A stretch of 64,000 nt of DNA. Origin: Dryocosmus kuriphilus (taxonomy: Eukaryota; Arthropoda; Insecta; Hymenoptera; Cynipidae). The notes below the pieces were generated by a model. It did no database searches. It saw only the letters and a program-made list of their open reading frames with translations, and had not been told where the DNA came from. Numbering within the stretch: position 1 is the first letter of the stretch; the number at the start of each line of letters is the position of its first letter. The stretch lies in NCBI GenBank assembly GCA_038277395.1, contig CM076193.1:172028711-172092710 (forward strand), in the 5' to 3' direction. Made by a program: the position numbers and the translations under genes. This document shows positions 47,901-59,873 of the stretch, one piece after another.

Positions 47901-50900
47901 CCTTTCACCTTATATTGTATAAAAAATTAAATTTCCAACTGACGTTTTACCTTATTTTCAAGAAAATCATAAATTTTCAAGTGACCTTTCATCTAATTTT
48001 ATATAAAATATATGAATTTTAAAGCGACCTTTCACCTTATTTTATATAAAAATATAAATTTTGAAGTATCTTTTCGCCTTATTTTAAATAAGATATACAT
48101 TTTCAAGTGAATTTTCACCTATTTTAAAGAAAATATAGATTTTCAAGTGACCTTTCACCGTATTTTAAATAAAATTTGCTAACTTATGTAGATAATTGCA
48201 ATACATAGTTTATACTTTCACCCTAATTTTAAGATCTATACAAAAAGGGCGTTGCCCGTTAATTCGATTAAATATCTGGGTTACATGGGAATAGTTCTTG
48301 AGTGTACGAGGAATACTTGAGTGGTCGACCCCTCGTTATTATAGACCTATACTTACTTTCCTATACTATTTTTTCGTAAGTTTCCAATGTTTATTATCGA
48401 TTGTTATATTAAGTGTTTTTTTTTGTATTGTATGTTTGCATAGTCTGTGATGTTTTATGTGCTGAAAACTTATTTATTGATTAACAATATTAATTGCGCA
48501 GGACATATCAAGGATCCGCAGGGAAGTACCGTTGTAGTTCGTTCTCTACAAATATCAGTTCGAGATGTGAACGCGACTCCACCAGAGCCATCAGTAGCTA
48601 GAAAAATGCTGAACGAAACCGTCAGTTCGTCCTTTACAGAGCGAACAATAGTTGTTCACACCGGCTCAATTGATTTGAACATTCCTGTGTCGATTCCCTG
48701 GTTCGAAGCCTGGAGAGACACATTTCTTCAGGTTCAATATCCCTCTGATCATGAATTCACGAAACACTTCCTCGCCTGCATGATCGTTGTCTCCACTTCT
48801 GACGACGAACCTCTAGAAACGATTCAACAAATGGCCACTAAGTTGAATCAAAATAATCCAGGGAAGCTGCCCAAATGGTTCAACAATAATGTGCTCAGAT
48901 ACTACATTTTAATCCACGATGCTCATCAAGACAATAAAAAGAAGTATGTACATACATCCGCCTTAGGGCGTATCGAAAAAAAATATGTTTGCGTGAAGTT
49001 CTAATAGCATTGAAAACTTTCTTCTGGGAATCAAAAACACTCCCCTGACCGAAACCATTTCAAATCAGGCAGGTCTTAAACTTCAAGTCGCAGAATCTGT
49101 TGCTGACGAAATGTTGTTTTTGAGAGAAAAGTAGGAAGTACGTATTTTTCCGATTTGCGGGAAACCAATTTTTATACGAAGATGTGAGTATTTGAATTTT
49201 GAAGTGGATTTTTCGAAAAAATGTAATTCTTTTCTTTAAACCTGTATAACTACCAACATTAATAAAAATATATAACTGGGTTTCCTGAGAAAACATCTAC
49301 GATGCGGACATAGACGGGATTTTTAAATGAAACTTTAGGGGAGTGTTTTTGATTCCCAAAAGATAGTTTTAATTACTATTAGAACTTCACGCAAACAACT
49401 TTTTTTCGTTACACATTTTATTTAAGTAAGATAATGGAATTATGGATAATGGAATATGTTTAGGTATGTAATTTACAATGTTAGTGTATAAAGTTAGTGC
49501 TCTTTTTTCAGGGCGGAGGATATTTTCAAGGAAATGAAAAATATCTACGGCACGAATAATTGTTTTTTGTTGCAAATGAATTCGAGACCTCCAGGACAAA
49601 CTGACGATAACAATCATCTTCCTGATCCCTGGAGTCAGTTCATTGCCAAAAATGTTAGTCTTTCGAGTGGAAGTGATCAAAATAGTTCTCCCCGCACTCC
49701 GGCTGATACGACTGGAGTTTCTGCGATGCCAAACCTAGTTAATACCGAGCATGAAAGGTGAGTATAGCGAGCACACTGAAATATAACAATTTTTGCAGAT
49801 GTTATCGAGCGAAATATTTGGCTTGATGTATTTACTCCTTTTTATTTAGTCAGAGCTCGGAATCGGTTACTTTTGAGTAAATTGGTTCCTTCTTTTATCT
49901 GTTGTTTATTTTCAGAACGAGCCATGCAGGAACGCCAATGACGCCTCTAGGTCCAAATTTTTCAACTGCAGACTTCGCGGATACAATAAGTATTTCCTCC
50001 GAGGTTTCTGAACCAGCAGTTCAACTTGAAATGGGCCAAGAAGCGGTTCCAACGACAATTCACCCTCTGAGTCCCTTAAATGAAATCTCTGGGGTCTTCG
50101 TTTCCGAAGATTCTAAAATGCCTTTAGACAATTCACCAATTAATGTCAACGTTTGGGCGGATTCGCCAGGTCAATCAGCAACGCAGCATGGAACGAGACT
50201 CTCATCCGACGACTTGGAAAGACTGAGGACGATGATATCCGAGTTTTACTTTAAGAGTTTGCTACCTTATGTGGAGAGACAAATTGGCCTTTTAAACGAT
50301 GTCATCTCGAATAAAAAGGGAGTCAGTAGATCGCTTTTCAGTGCCACAAAAAGATGGTTTGGAACCAGTAAACCCGGAGTGCCTGGTTCTATTCCTGCCA
50401 ATGTTGTGATGTAGGTTTAAAATTGAAAATTTTTTAGAGGGCTGCGCCATGCTCACGCCAACGCTGCCGCTGTGAACTTAAGTTTACCACGAGGTTGACA
50501 CTTGATTACACCAACACGCTTGAACTAAAACAATCGATTATATTTTTTAAGATGGCACACTGAATCGACGAACCTCATTGATTGATGCTGATTGATCATT
50601 TGCGACCAGTTTTCCAAAAATATAATTTCAAATATGTTTTTTGGTTCAATCGAGTGTTGGTGCAATCAAATATCTATCGTAACATTTGGTTGCGCATATA
50701 ATTTTCCCCGGTATCGACTTTCGTGATCCATGAAGAAGCTCCTCTTATGACCGCGACTTCAGATCATTTGTTGGTTACTCGAGTTTCTAGTCGGTATTTT
50801 TGAATTTTATAACTAAGTGTTGTACTTTATTCTTTTTTCGTTGGTAAACCTATAAAATAAATTAAAAGTGACAGCTTTTATACCTCAAGCTGACATTCAC

Positions 50901-53900
50901 GCCACCGCCGAAGATTGTAAACGCTGGCGCGCCGGACATCGATAAAATTTAGCGTGGACGCATCCGCCGACCAAGATAATATCGGCGCAGACCTCTAGAA
51001 GTTTTTCAATAATTAAAGTCTTTTAATATTGATAATTTAAGTCTTCCTTTAACACTCAGTCTGTTATCTTTAGATACACAGCGGAGTCTCCGGAACTTCA
51101 ACTTAGACGCCTAGGTGATCTCTGTTTCATGTTTGGACACTACGTTCTTGCCTATCAAGCATATCACAACGCAAAACGAGATTTCGCGGCGGACCAAGCT
51201 TGGCTCTACTATGCGGGAGCTTTAGAAATGGCAGCTTTGAGTGCCTTCATGCAGGACGAGATGACAAGGAAGACCAGCGAATACATGGACGACGCGATTT
51301 TAACGTACTTGAACACTTGCAAAATGCCGCAGTTTGCTACGAGAGCAACACTTTTAAGTGCAGAGTGTCTGAAGAATCGGGGACTTTATCCAGACGCTGC
51401 AAAACAGTTAATTAGAATGACGAGTGAGGATTCGGATTTGAGATCTGCGTTATTATTAGAACAAGCTGCCTATTGTTTTATCGGCCCAAAAATGATTCGA
51501 AAATATGCATTCCATGCTGTGATTGCTGGGCATCGATTCTCGAAGGCTGGACAGAAGAAACATTCCTTGAGGTGTTATCAACAAGCATATCAGGTGAGCT
51601 AAAGCAGGGTGGCTGTTTTTAACGAGGAAAAAAAAACAGGTCAAGTTTAAGTCATCAGACATTTTGAATAGAACAATGGAAGATATGAGAGATAGCCAAA
51701 GAAGAAAGGAATAGGGGAAGGATAGCTAGGGTAGGGTGTCAAAAGATCTGCATACAAGGGGAGTAGCATAGATGGAATGGAGAGAATGAAAGATTAGAGA
51801 AGGCAGATAGACTTTGTTATAGTAAAAAAGATGGAGGGAGCGGGAAGAAGGAACAGGAAAGGAGGACAAGAAAGAAAAAAAGAGTTTAAGGTGGTCTTTT
51901 GGAATGTAGCAGGAATATTGAAAAAGGATAGAGTTCTGGAAATACATCGAAACATAGTAGGGTTGACGGAAACGCGGGTAGAAGAAAAGGACTGGGAAAA
52001 GGCAAGAAGTATATTATCGGATGGTTTTAGATGGGAGTTACAAGGGGCTGTAAAAAAAAGGGTAGGGCCAGTGGAGGCATAATAATGGGAGTCAAGGAAA
52101 GCTTTGAGGAAAAAGAGGTAATAAAAAATACTTTAGATGGTTTATAGGAGAGGAGGGTAAAAATGAAGGGAAGGTGGCACATGATAGTGAAAATTTATAA
52201 CGAGAATAAAATGAAAAGAAAAGAAATAAAGAGATAAATACAAAAGACTATAGGCTTAATAAAGAGGGAAAGGAACTTTTCGGTTTAGTGGAAGAAAGGG
52301 GTTGGTATATATCGAACGGAAATAGAAAAGGAGATGAGAAAGGGGAATTTACCTACATATGAGCCAGTGCGTCTGCAATAATAGATTACGTTGTAGTCAA
52401 TACAGAGGGATGGGAAAATATAAGAAAAATGAAGGTAGATGCTAGAGTGGAAGCGGATCAACCATTAAGGGTGTGGCTAAAAAGCAGAATCGATAAGGAA
52501 AAGAGAAAATCGGAGGGAGAAGTAGTAGAGAAAGAAGTGTGGACGTAAGAAACAAGGAAGGGATATAAAGAAAGAACAGAAAAATTAAAATATGGGAAGT
52601 TCGAGTTATTAGAGATGTGCGAAGAATTAAAGACAAAGGTGAAAAAGGCTGGGAAAGTTAAAAAGATTAAAATTAGGAAGGGAAAGGATACAAACTGGAA
52701 AAATTCATTATGGGTTAATGAATGCAGGAAAAAAAGGAGGTTAAAAAAACGTATAAGAACTGGAAAAAGGGAATGGAAGTTATTTTAAATTATGTGAAGA
52801 TTAGGAAAGAGTATACAGATCTGTGTAAGAGAAAGGAGAAAAAGAGGCAAAAAGAAATAGAGGAAGAAGTTAGTAGGATTAAAACGGAGGGGGAGGCGTA
52901 AAAGTTTGTAAATAAAATGAGAAAGGAAAGAGAAGGAATAAGTGACAAGATAAAAATGTTAGGGAATGAGGAGATAGAAATGCAATTGAATAAGCTAAAG
53001 AAAGCGAATGCATAATATTCAAAGTCTTAGCAATGAGGAGACCACTAGATTAAGAACGATTATAGGGATAAAAACAGGAAATCAAGCAGATTAGTCAAAG
53101 AAAGCGAAGATAAAATCAAAGCGGAAGAAGTTAAAAAAAATGCAAAATGATTTTGAAGGAAATTAGAAGATATTCTGGAAGCGGGTAAAAAAAAAACTAG
53201 GAAAGGAAGTAAATATGAAAAATATTACTGAATGCACTTTTTTTTTTTGTTTGGTGGAGGAGGAGGTGGCAATCCTTTTGACGGACTGAGTGTGGGACTC
53301 GGCCTAAACGGCCCCTACTCAACTAAAACCACCTCCTTCCCCGGCGCCCAGACTATAAGTCCTTTGTGCCCCTTTTCCCCATCCCAGACCTCTCAATGAA
53401 GCCCAGAGTGTCGCCCGTATTTAGCGTTGAAATGTCCCCAGGTTCCGTGAAATGATCCCCGAGAACTTCTTTCCGAAGTCCAGCTAGTGCCGCACATTAT
53501 CATAGACCGTGTAGAGATGTCTCGTCATCTCTACCGCATTTCCTGCACTATGTTGTGGGACTAAGTCCCATCTTGTGCGTGTGTAAAGGTCAGACCCTGT
53601 GGTTTCAGAGCCTTATACCTTTCTGTCTCCCTATTCAAGGGAGTGTCGTTTGAGCCCTTTTTCCTCTTACCCGCATGCTGGGCAAGAGGGGTTGCTGCAG
53701 ATGAAGTCCGCTGTTCCAAGACCCCTTGTGAGGAGCCCTGGCTGCCCGGTAATTCTTTCCTTCGCTACTTGGGAGCGGACCCCTTTGGAGCCGTTCCCTT
53801 CTGGCGATGGGCTAACTAAATAAATAAATAAGGGCCCCTGAGAGGGACCCTTATTTTTATTATTTGTGTTTTCTGTGCTCGCCATGAATGCACCTTAGGA

Positions 53901-56900
53901 AGTCTGAAAATTATTATTGATGTCCTTTAGTAAAAGTTTTTTCTTTCTTTTGACGACCTTGAAACAATTGAGCGGAATTATAGGTTTTTTAGTTGAATGA
54001 AACGGTCACAAAAATTCCCAGTCATTCCCCTGTTTTCCCGGTTCAGCGGCTACCCTGTGAAGCCAAAGAAAAAAGGCAGCAGAAAAAAATCAGATATAAT
54101 TATAAAGATTTACTAGTAAATTTTCACAATCTCCTTTATAATTTAAAATTAAATTATTATCACTCTTCATTTTTCTTATATATAATTTTTTCTTATATTT
54201 CAGGTTTATTATGGCAAAGGATGGTCCTTTGCCGAAGATCATATTCATTTTACTCTTGGGAGACAAGCAGCCTCCTTAAAACAAACTGCTGATGCAGTCA
54301 AGATTTTCGAAAAATTACTCAATCCCTACAGCAGGCAACCTGCTCTTCAACAAGCTGCCTTCCTCAGAGAATTTCTCCACATAAACAATGTAAGTTGTTG
54401 CTTGACTCCTATTTTAATGGGGACGTAAGCTAAATTATAAAGAGGTTCGCCTCGATTTTACTTGAATATCTGCAAGAATTTCTTGATTGGTAGGTTGTTC
54501 ATTTTTATTTTTTAGTAAATAAATTCCTTTCGTCTTCTGTTCCAGGTCCATTCCCAAGAGTCTAAATCCGAGGAGAGAATGCTTTCGATTTTACCACTTC
54601 CCTTAATCGACGGGAATCAAATCAAAGTTCTCCCCAGTCCTTTATTGAAACCCGGAGACAATTCGGAACTAGTTGCTCAAATAACATCATTTCTCCACGA
54701 CGCAGACGACACTCGCTGGTCAAAATTGGAAGAAAGAGTCGTGACAAAGGCTCAGGGATCAGTTCCGATGATCTTTAAACCTTTTATTTCAATATACTCG
54801 GATTTGAGCAATAATTCCTCAAAACCAAATGCCGTTGTTGATGAACCGATTTACCTCTCCGTTGAATTATCCAACCCCTTGCAAATTCCTTTGCCTTTAT
54901 CTCAGATAACTCTTCTCTGGTCATTTGAAACAGGGGAAGAAATCTTCTCCAATGAAGCTTTAGTCTCGAGAAGCGAAACTTGTGTCTCTGAAGATTCTAC
55001 GGACATCATCGATACTCACACGATCGAGAACATTTTGCTCCAGCCTTGCTCAAAGCAAGACCTTGTCTTGTACCTCAAGCCCAAGGTCGTCGGAAGTTTA
55101 AAGGTTCTCGGTCTTTCCTACAAACTCTCTACCTCGTCAGATTTCAATCCACCTTCATCAGATCAGTCACTCAATCCAAATTCGAATCTTTTTGTTCACG
55201 GAAAAAAAACTCTTTGAAATAAAAGGTCTCAAATTAAAAAACGTAAAAGAAAAACCCGGCGCGATTTTATACGGAAATGATTACAGGCTCGATATAAATG
55301 TTCTTCAAAAGGCTCCATTTATGGATATCTCTTACACTAAACTCTCACCAGAAATGCTGTGTGGAGAGATGCATAAAGTGGAACTCACTCTACGGAACAT
55401 CGGCAACGCACCTTTGACAAATGTCCACGTTGGCTCGACGAATCCAAAATTAATTTCCTTTCTGGATCACAAAGGCGATACGAATTCTGGAAAATCTAAA
55501 ATCAAGTTCGATACCCTTGTTACTAAAATTTCGCTAGGAGATTTAAATATTGGAGAAAATTATAGTACAGTTTTCTGGGTGAGGGCACCACATGAAAAAG
55601 GAAATCACAGATTGGATTTACTTTTTTATTATGAGAATCCAGAGATGAAAACTAATCCCAAATATAGAGTAAGTCGTCATTCTTGGCATTTGACAGTTCT
55701 CGACTCAATTCAAATTAGTGCCGTTGTTCGAACAAGTACAGCGTGTAACGATCAAAGTCCCACTTTGAATTTGACTGTGCGGGTTAAGAATATGAATCAA
55801 GTCCATGATCCGTTTATTAATGAGATTGAATTGATGAATGTTGCTTTTCAAAGTAAAAATTGGGCTTTGATGAATTCTGCCGTGTTCCTGGCGAATGTTA
55901 CCAAAGTCCAGCCCCAAGAAACGGCGCATCTTTTGCTCAAGTTGAAACGAAATTTGAAATCAAATTCGGAAAAAAGTGCCGGAGACATTTCAAAAAAAGA
56001 ATTATACTCGACGTCTCCCTAATAAAGGAAGATAATATGGATGCTGTGACAAATTCGCCCTACTTGGATTTTATAGAGAAAAGAAATATGTCGCTAGAGG
56101 TTTTAGAAAATGCGAATGAACAACCGTTAAAGAAAGGATTGGAGGAAAATCAAGCTTCGATTACGATGAACTTGGATTCGACTTTGATTTTGAGGTGGAG
56201 GGCGAAGGTGATGGAAAGAGGAGTAGTTGTGAGAGAGGCAATTGGGCAGCATCATTTGGATATCAAAGTTTTAAATAGAAGTTATAATCAACCGATAGAG
56301 GCAAGGCAGGAGCCGATTGAGTATGGAGCAAGGCTTAAAATTTTTGGACCAGATGCTAACGTAGATGCAAGGACTTCCGTGAAAACTGATAGGTATTCGG
56401 AAGCTGATTGCCAGAAAAACACAGTTTGGTATTCTTTGGATCACGTCAAGCATGCTAATCATGATTTTAAGAGGAACAGGATTTGTGCTATTCCAGTTAA
56501 GATGCTCATGCAGAATAATTCACAGTCGAGGGTCGATGTCAAGGTCAACACAATTGGAACCAGCAGGTAAAGTTTTCGAATTTTATGTGATGCCAGATTC
56601 ATATTTGAATGGCTTTATATTTTAATCTTTGTATATAGATAGATTTGAAATGGATTTGACTTAACAAGCAATTAATCGTCTTTTTTGCAGCCAAACGCAT
56701 TTGCCAAGTATAAAATCTCAACTCTACACACCCCAGGCTTCGACGTTCTATCGCTACGCAGGTCACACAGCAGTTGAATGTAACATAGAACCTTTTGGCT
56801 ATCGCACCCTAAAATTGCAAGCGATAATCCCAGCCTCAGGAACCTACGATTTAGCCTCGAGAATTGACGTCTCCGTGAGACTGATCAGTAGAGGAGAGTT

Positions 56901-56958
56901 TATGCCCCAAAAATGGCACATAGAAAGCGTGTGCGTTGTCAGTAATGAAGATTCGTGA
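44763..56958 (+). CDS. TRAPPC8: TRAPPC8, trafficking protein particle complex subunit 8, eight exons
   Basis: TRAPPC8 (yeast Trs85 relative) is a subunit of the TRAPPIII complex, which activates Rab1 in secretion and autophagy. Exons are 44763-44919, 48502-48943, 49512-49757, 49916-50410, 51074-51593, 54204-54389, 54546-56566 and 56691-56958. All junctions are GT..AG with matching phase. The sum is about 4.3 kb, or 1,445 residues, as in animals. Diagnostic pieces are LSFIELLQPFCRLNSEG, KKGVSRSLFSATKRWFG, MTSEDSDLRSALLLEQAA, RFSKAGQKKHSLRCYQQAYQ and YYGKGWSFAEDHIHFTLGRQ. Exon 7 contains two opposite one-base shifts at A-runs. The introns carry a minisatellite and transposons. Confidence 0.95.
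45300..48180. repeat. minisatellite, ~41-bp unit, roughly 70 copies
   Basis: It fills most of TRAPPC8 intron 1. The unit is 'tttcaagtgacctttcacct' followed by 'tattttatataaaatataaa', with variants that replace 'tatataaaa' by 'aaagaaaa' and 'caagtgacc' by 'gaagtgtct'. Two unit types alternate irregularly, and a short unrelated break lies near 47690-47790. It is non-coding and AT-rich. Confidence 0.95.
48502..48943 (+). CDS. TRAPPC8: TRAPPC8 exon 2
   Basis: Acceptor TTGCGCAG precedes GHIKDPQGSTVVVRSLQISV. The exon includes IPWFEAWRDTFLQVQYPSDH, a conserved N-terminal segment. Donor GTATGT is at 48944. Confidence 0.93.
48987..49396. repeat. inverted-repeat element in TRAPPC8 intron 2
   Basis: About 60 bases at 48987-49048 (gtttgcgtgaagttctaata) match the complement of 49338-49396 (attagaacttcacgcaaac). 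At about 410 bp without a coding frame, it is probably a MITE. Confidence 0.7.
49512..49757 (+). CDS. TRAPPC8: TRAPPC8 exon 3
   Basis: It encodes AEDIFKEMKNIYGTNNCFLL and LPDPWSQF, followed by a Ser/Thr-rich linker. It is bounded by TTTTCAG and GTGAGT. Confidence 0.93.
49916..50410 (+). CDS. TRAPPC8: TRAPPC8 exon 4
   Basis: A variable acidic linker precedes the conserved LRTMISEFYFKSLLPYVERQ and KKGVSRSLFSATKRWFG. Donor GTAGGT is at 50411; the split ATA codon joins exon 5. Confidence 0.93.
50413..51073. other. TRAPPC8 intron 4
   Basis: It contains a weak inverted repeat: 'ttgattacaccaacacgctt' near 50502 and its approximate complement near 50653-50672. Otherwise nothing is recognised. Confidence 0.4.
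51074..51593 (+). CDS. TRAPPC8: TRAPPC8 exon 5
   Basis: It encodes YTAESPELQLRRLGDLCFMF, YYAGALEMAALSAFMQ and the highly conserved LIRMTSEDSDLRSALLLEQA, an alpha-solenoid region. Donor GTGAGC is at 51594. Confidence 0.95.
51660..53228 (+). pseudogene. non-LTR retrotransposon fragment with endonuclease domain, in TRAPPC8 intron 5
   Basis: KEFKVVFWNVAGILKKDR and NIVGLTETRVEEKDWEKA are the start of an AP endonuclease domain in an A/G-rich sequence. Decayed frames follow to about 53228. The style and composition match the LINE at 62.6-64.0 kb, which supplies the reverse transcriptase end of the same kind of element. It has many stops. Confidence 0.75.
53238..53884 (-). mobile_element. internally deleted non-LTR element (copy C), 5'-truncated
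   Basis: A 9-bp duplication 'tgaatgcac' flanks it (53229-53237 and 53885-53893), and a poly(T) at its left is the poly(A) tail on the minus strand. The minus strand starts with MASTENTNNKNKGPSQG and joins to the finger-coding and 3' UTR region seen in copy A. It is inserted at the end of the LINE fragment in TRAPPC8 intron 5. Confidence 0.8.
54204..54389 (+). CDS. TRAPPC8: TRAPPC8 exon 6
   Basis: This exon has 62 codons in phase 0: VYYGKGWSFAEDHIHFTLGR through AAFLREFLHINN. It is bounded by TTTCAG and GTAAGT. It was missed as a long ORF because it is short. Confidence 0.94.
54546..56566 (+). CDS. TRAPPC8: TRAPPC8 exon 7, with two apparent single-base shifts
   Basis: This long exon covers the C-terminal Ig-like beta domains: FISIYSDLSNNSSKPNAV, EPIYLSVELSNP, MHKVELTLRNIGNAPLTN and YSTVFWVRAPHEKGNHRL. 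The frame shifts at the A-run near 55200-55208 (one base too many) and back at the A7 run near 55991-55998 (one base too few). The net frame is restored and joins exon 8 correctly. Outside these points there are no stops. Homopolymer indels in the assembly are the simplest explanation. Confidence 0.9.
56691..56958 (+). CDS. TRAPPC8: TRAPPC8 exon 8 (stop)
   Basis: After TTTTTTGCAG the exon encodes QTHLPSIKSQLYTPQASTFY through ESVCVVSNEDS, then TGA at 56956. Confidence 0.93.
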
Positions 56959-57234
56959 AAATAGAAGAATACTACTTTTAATACTACCCAGGAACTAAGA
57001 ACCGAGTAGAAAATTTGAATTAGCCTGAGGCCTTCGTGAATCCGCTTTCTTGAAAGGCGATACCGGATTTCGACCGATTGTATATGCAACTGCTGAATCG
57101 GTAAAGTAATTATTTTAATCGGTTACTGAATCGGAGGAGGGAATCAGAATAGTCTGATTCACGTTTATGGGCCCCGAAACTCCCATGGGCCAGTGAGTTC
57201 TAGCCTGAAATCGGATGAAAATATAGATTCAATA
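56959..57234. other. TRAPPC8 3' flank
   Basis: This is probably 3' UTR and flanking DNA. No clear AATAAA lies in the first 270 bases. Confidence 0.4.
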
Positions 57235-58194
57235 CTGTAATATTAAGTTCACGCACGTCATAGGGTTGATCTGTGTATAAAAAATATGTAAAAAAAATAT
57301 TCAAAATGCAACCCGCCATGCACCCAAATGTAGGAAAAGATATTGTACAGGGGTATTTTTAAAATGGCGCGCATTCAAGTCGCATTTCATTGGTCTTTTC
57401 GGTGAAGGCTGGTACGTAGGTGCCGTCATAGGGTCATCAACCGAGGTATTTGCGAAATTGAGAACCTCATATTTAGAGTTGTTTATAGTTATACAAATAT
57501 AAAATTATAATTAAAAGTTTAGTGAAACCCGTAAAATAGTGCGGAGGCATGAAATGAAAGTCCAGTTTAAAAATTGTAGTTTGTCTCTCTTATTTACGCG
57601 ATATAAAGTGCATTTTGTTGTTTTTGAGGTTATGGTTAACGATTTCAATCATTTGAATAGACTAAATAGTGAAAAACGTTAAAAAGAAGACATCAATGAC
57701 AACTGTTAGGTTGCATTGTTGTTTTTATAATATGATATGATCTAATTAACTATAAAGAATGTAATTAATCTAACATTTAACACTGCAATCCATCCGTCGA
57801 CATTGACTTCTTTTTCACTATTTAAAGTCTACTAAATTCTTCAACCATAACCTCGAAAACGATACAATTCACTTTAAATCAGGAACATTCATTTCATGTC
57901 AGGCCATTTTCGCGAGTTTTATTAAGGTTTACTTATTATTTTTTCCTTGTTTAACAATAAACAACTCTAGATACGATGATTTTCATTTTATAAACACCTT
58001 ATATGATGTCACCTATCAGCCTTCACTGAAACGACCAATGAAATGCGACTTGAATGTGCGCCATTTTCAAAATAACCCTGTAAAATATCTTTTTCTATAT
58101 TTGGGTGTATGGCGGGTTGCATTTTGAATATTTTTTAACATATTTTTTATACACGCATCATCCCCTATGTCATGCGTGAACTTAATCTTACTGT
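57235..58194. mobile_element. fold-back element with ~430-bp arms
   Basis: The left arm (57235 to about 57700) and right arm (about 57780-58194) are inverted copies. They share 'attaagttcacgca', 'aatgcaacccgcca' and 'ttcaagtcgcatttcattgg'. The centre is about 100 bases. There is no coding frame. The arms differ by many substitutions, so it is not young. Confidence 0.85.
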
Positions 58195-58980
58195 CTACTA
58201 CGGCTGTGCTCCAAAACTTTAATTTATGTCGATTTTGGAGATAATGGTGAACACTGGAATTTCTGAATTAAAGTATGGTGACCGATTGAAATGATCTGAA
58301 TCGGTATTCCTAACTTCCCCGATTCAACTAAATTTCCATTCAATCGACCCTCTTTTTCTGTGCGCAACAGTTGCGCGATCATATCGTTCGAACGATTTTT
58401 CATCTAATTTTACTTAAAATATGTCAATACTCACTATTATCTTCAAAATCTCCATAAATCAAAGTACTTATTCCTAAACTTTTAGGAAAATCACAAAAAT
58501 TCTTTAAATCTTAATCATTACAACGTGCGTTCAATACTTTCTTTATTCCTGGATAAGAAACTACTACTATTATTATTATTATAAAACTAGGCAATTTTCC
58601 ATTGAATCTGATTAAAGGAATTTATTTTTTTTTGTGTATAGTTATAGTGTATATATAATGTGGATATTTAGAATATTCAACATTTTATTATAGTATAGTA
58701 CTATATTTGAAATTGTATTGTACTGGAGAATTCGATTCAGTGAGAAAGTTCTTTTATAAATAATTTGTATATATATTTATATATATATAGATACATATAT
58801 AGAGATATATTTAGAGATTTGTATAATAGAGGGCGATGAAAGGTATAAATAGGAATAAGTGGGAGGAGTTGTGAGAATTGTTGGAAAGTTAATAAATGAA
58901 AAAAGTAGATTATTAAAAAAAATGAATCTCGTGCTTTCATTATTGCTAGTTTAGTCTAATTTACTATATATTATATATAA
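58195..58980. other. non-coding interval
   Basis: AT-rich sequence with TA microsatellites at about 58760-58805. No gene is seen. Confidence 0.4.
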
Positions 58981-58981
58981 C

Positions 58982-59637
58982 GCTGTTTTCATCAAGCCGG
59001 CTGAGGGGGAGCAGTTATTCCGAGGTCCTCAAGAACCTCAAGAAGAAGGTGAAGCCTGGCAACCTTCATGTAAAAATCAAGGGAGTCAGAGAAACGAGGA
59101 CAGGTGGTGTCCTCATCGAAATTGGAGCAACGGTAAAGGCGAGGACGAAACTCACCTCCGCTATCAAGGAGGCCGTTGGTGGCGGGGGAAGCGTGCGCGA
59201 GCTCGTATCCCTCTGCGAGGTCGAAATCATCGACACCACGACCGACGTCGCCGAAGTCAATGTCGCACTTATGAAGTCCTTGGGCGACAGACAGTCCGGA
59301 GAGATGAAGGTAAATCTCACCTTGAAGCCATTTAGGGAATGCCTAAAGGCATTTGCCAAGATGAGGAGTACGCAGGAAGGCGGAAGCACAAAGGTGCTAT
59401 CGCTGTCAGGGCTACGGTTACCTGTCAGCAAAATGCGAAGGACCAGACCGAACGCGGTGATGCTGGAGGTGCGGAAGCGAAGAGCATCACGCTGCCGAGT
59501 GCACTAGTGCTCCGCAGTACTACTTATGCGCTGCCAAGAAGGAGAAGCCCCTGACTGACCATCTTCCGGCGACAGCGAGATGTGCGGTTTTCAAAGACGC
59601 GGCACCGACGAGGAGGCCTCGAAAAGCTGCACGGTAA
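58982..59637 (+). pseudogene. R1-like gag (ORF1), frameshifted
   Basis: It starts AVFIKPAEGEQ, then NLHVKIKGVRETRTGGVLIE, and after a further shift a zinc knuckle CWRCGSEEHHAAEC. It ends DHLPATARCAVFKDAAPTRR before TAA at 59635-59637. This order is that of R1-type gag proteins. At least two frame changes and one TGA (just before the knuckle) break it. Confidence 0.8.
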
Positions 59638-59837
59638 AACCACGAGAGACATCAGGAAGAAGCTGACGCACAGAAGGAAGCCGAGGCATGGCTTAGAGCG
59701 CCAATGACTTGCAACCCTGAAGTAGTGCGAAAGCGGTTCCGGGGTTGTAAGTGGGCGTGCGAGAGGAGGTGAGTTTAGTGAGTATTGTCGCTTTTAGGTC
59801 GAGTTCCACACTCAGTCCGTAAATTTCTCACCTCCTC

Positions 59838-59873
<36 letters not shown>
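58982..59873 (+). mobile_element. R1-like gag-only non-LTR element
   Basis: An ORF1 (gag) region is followed directly by a 3' UTR and an (AAT)n tail at 59838-59865; the ORF2 with reverse transcriptase is absent. Its 3' UTR 'ttaggtcgagttccacactcag' resembles the 'ttaggccgagtcccacactc' of the internally deleted elements A and C. Confidence 0.75.

Noticed and set aside
45300..48180. Regular ~41-bp repeats resembling a CRISPR array
   Set aside because: There are no unique spacers between conserved repeats; the whole unit repeats and drifts, and the locus is a eukaryotic intron.
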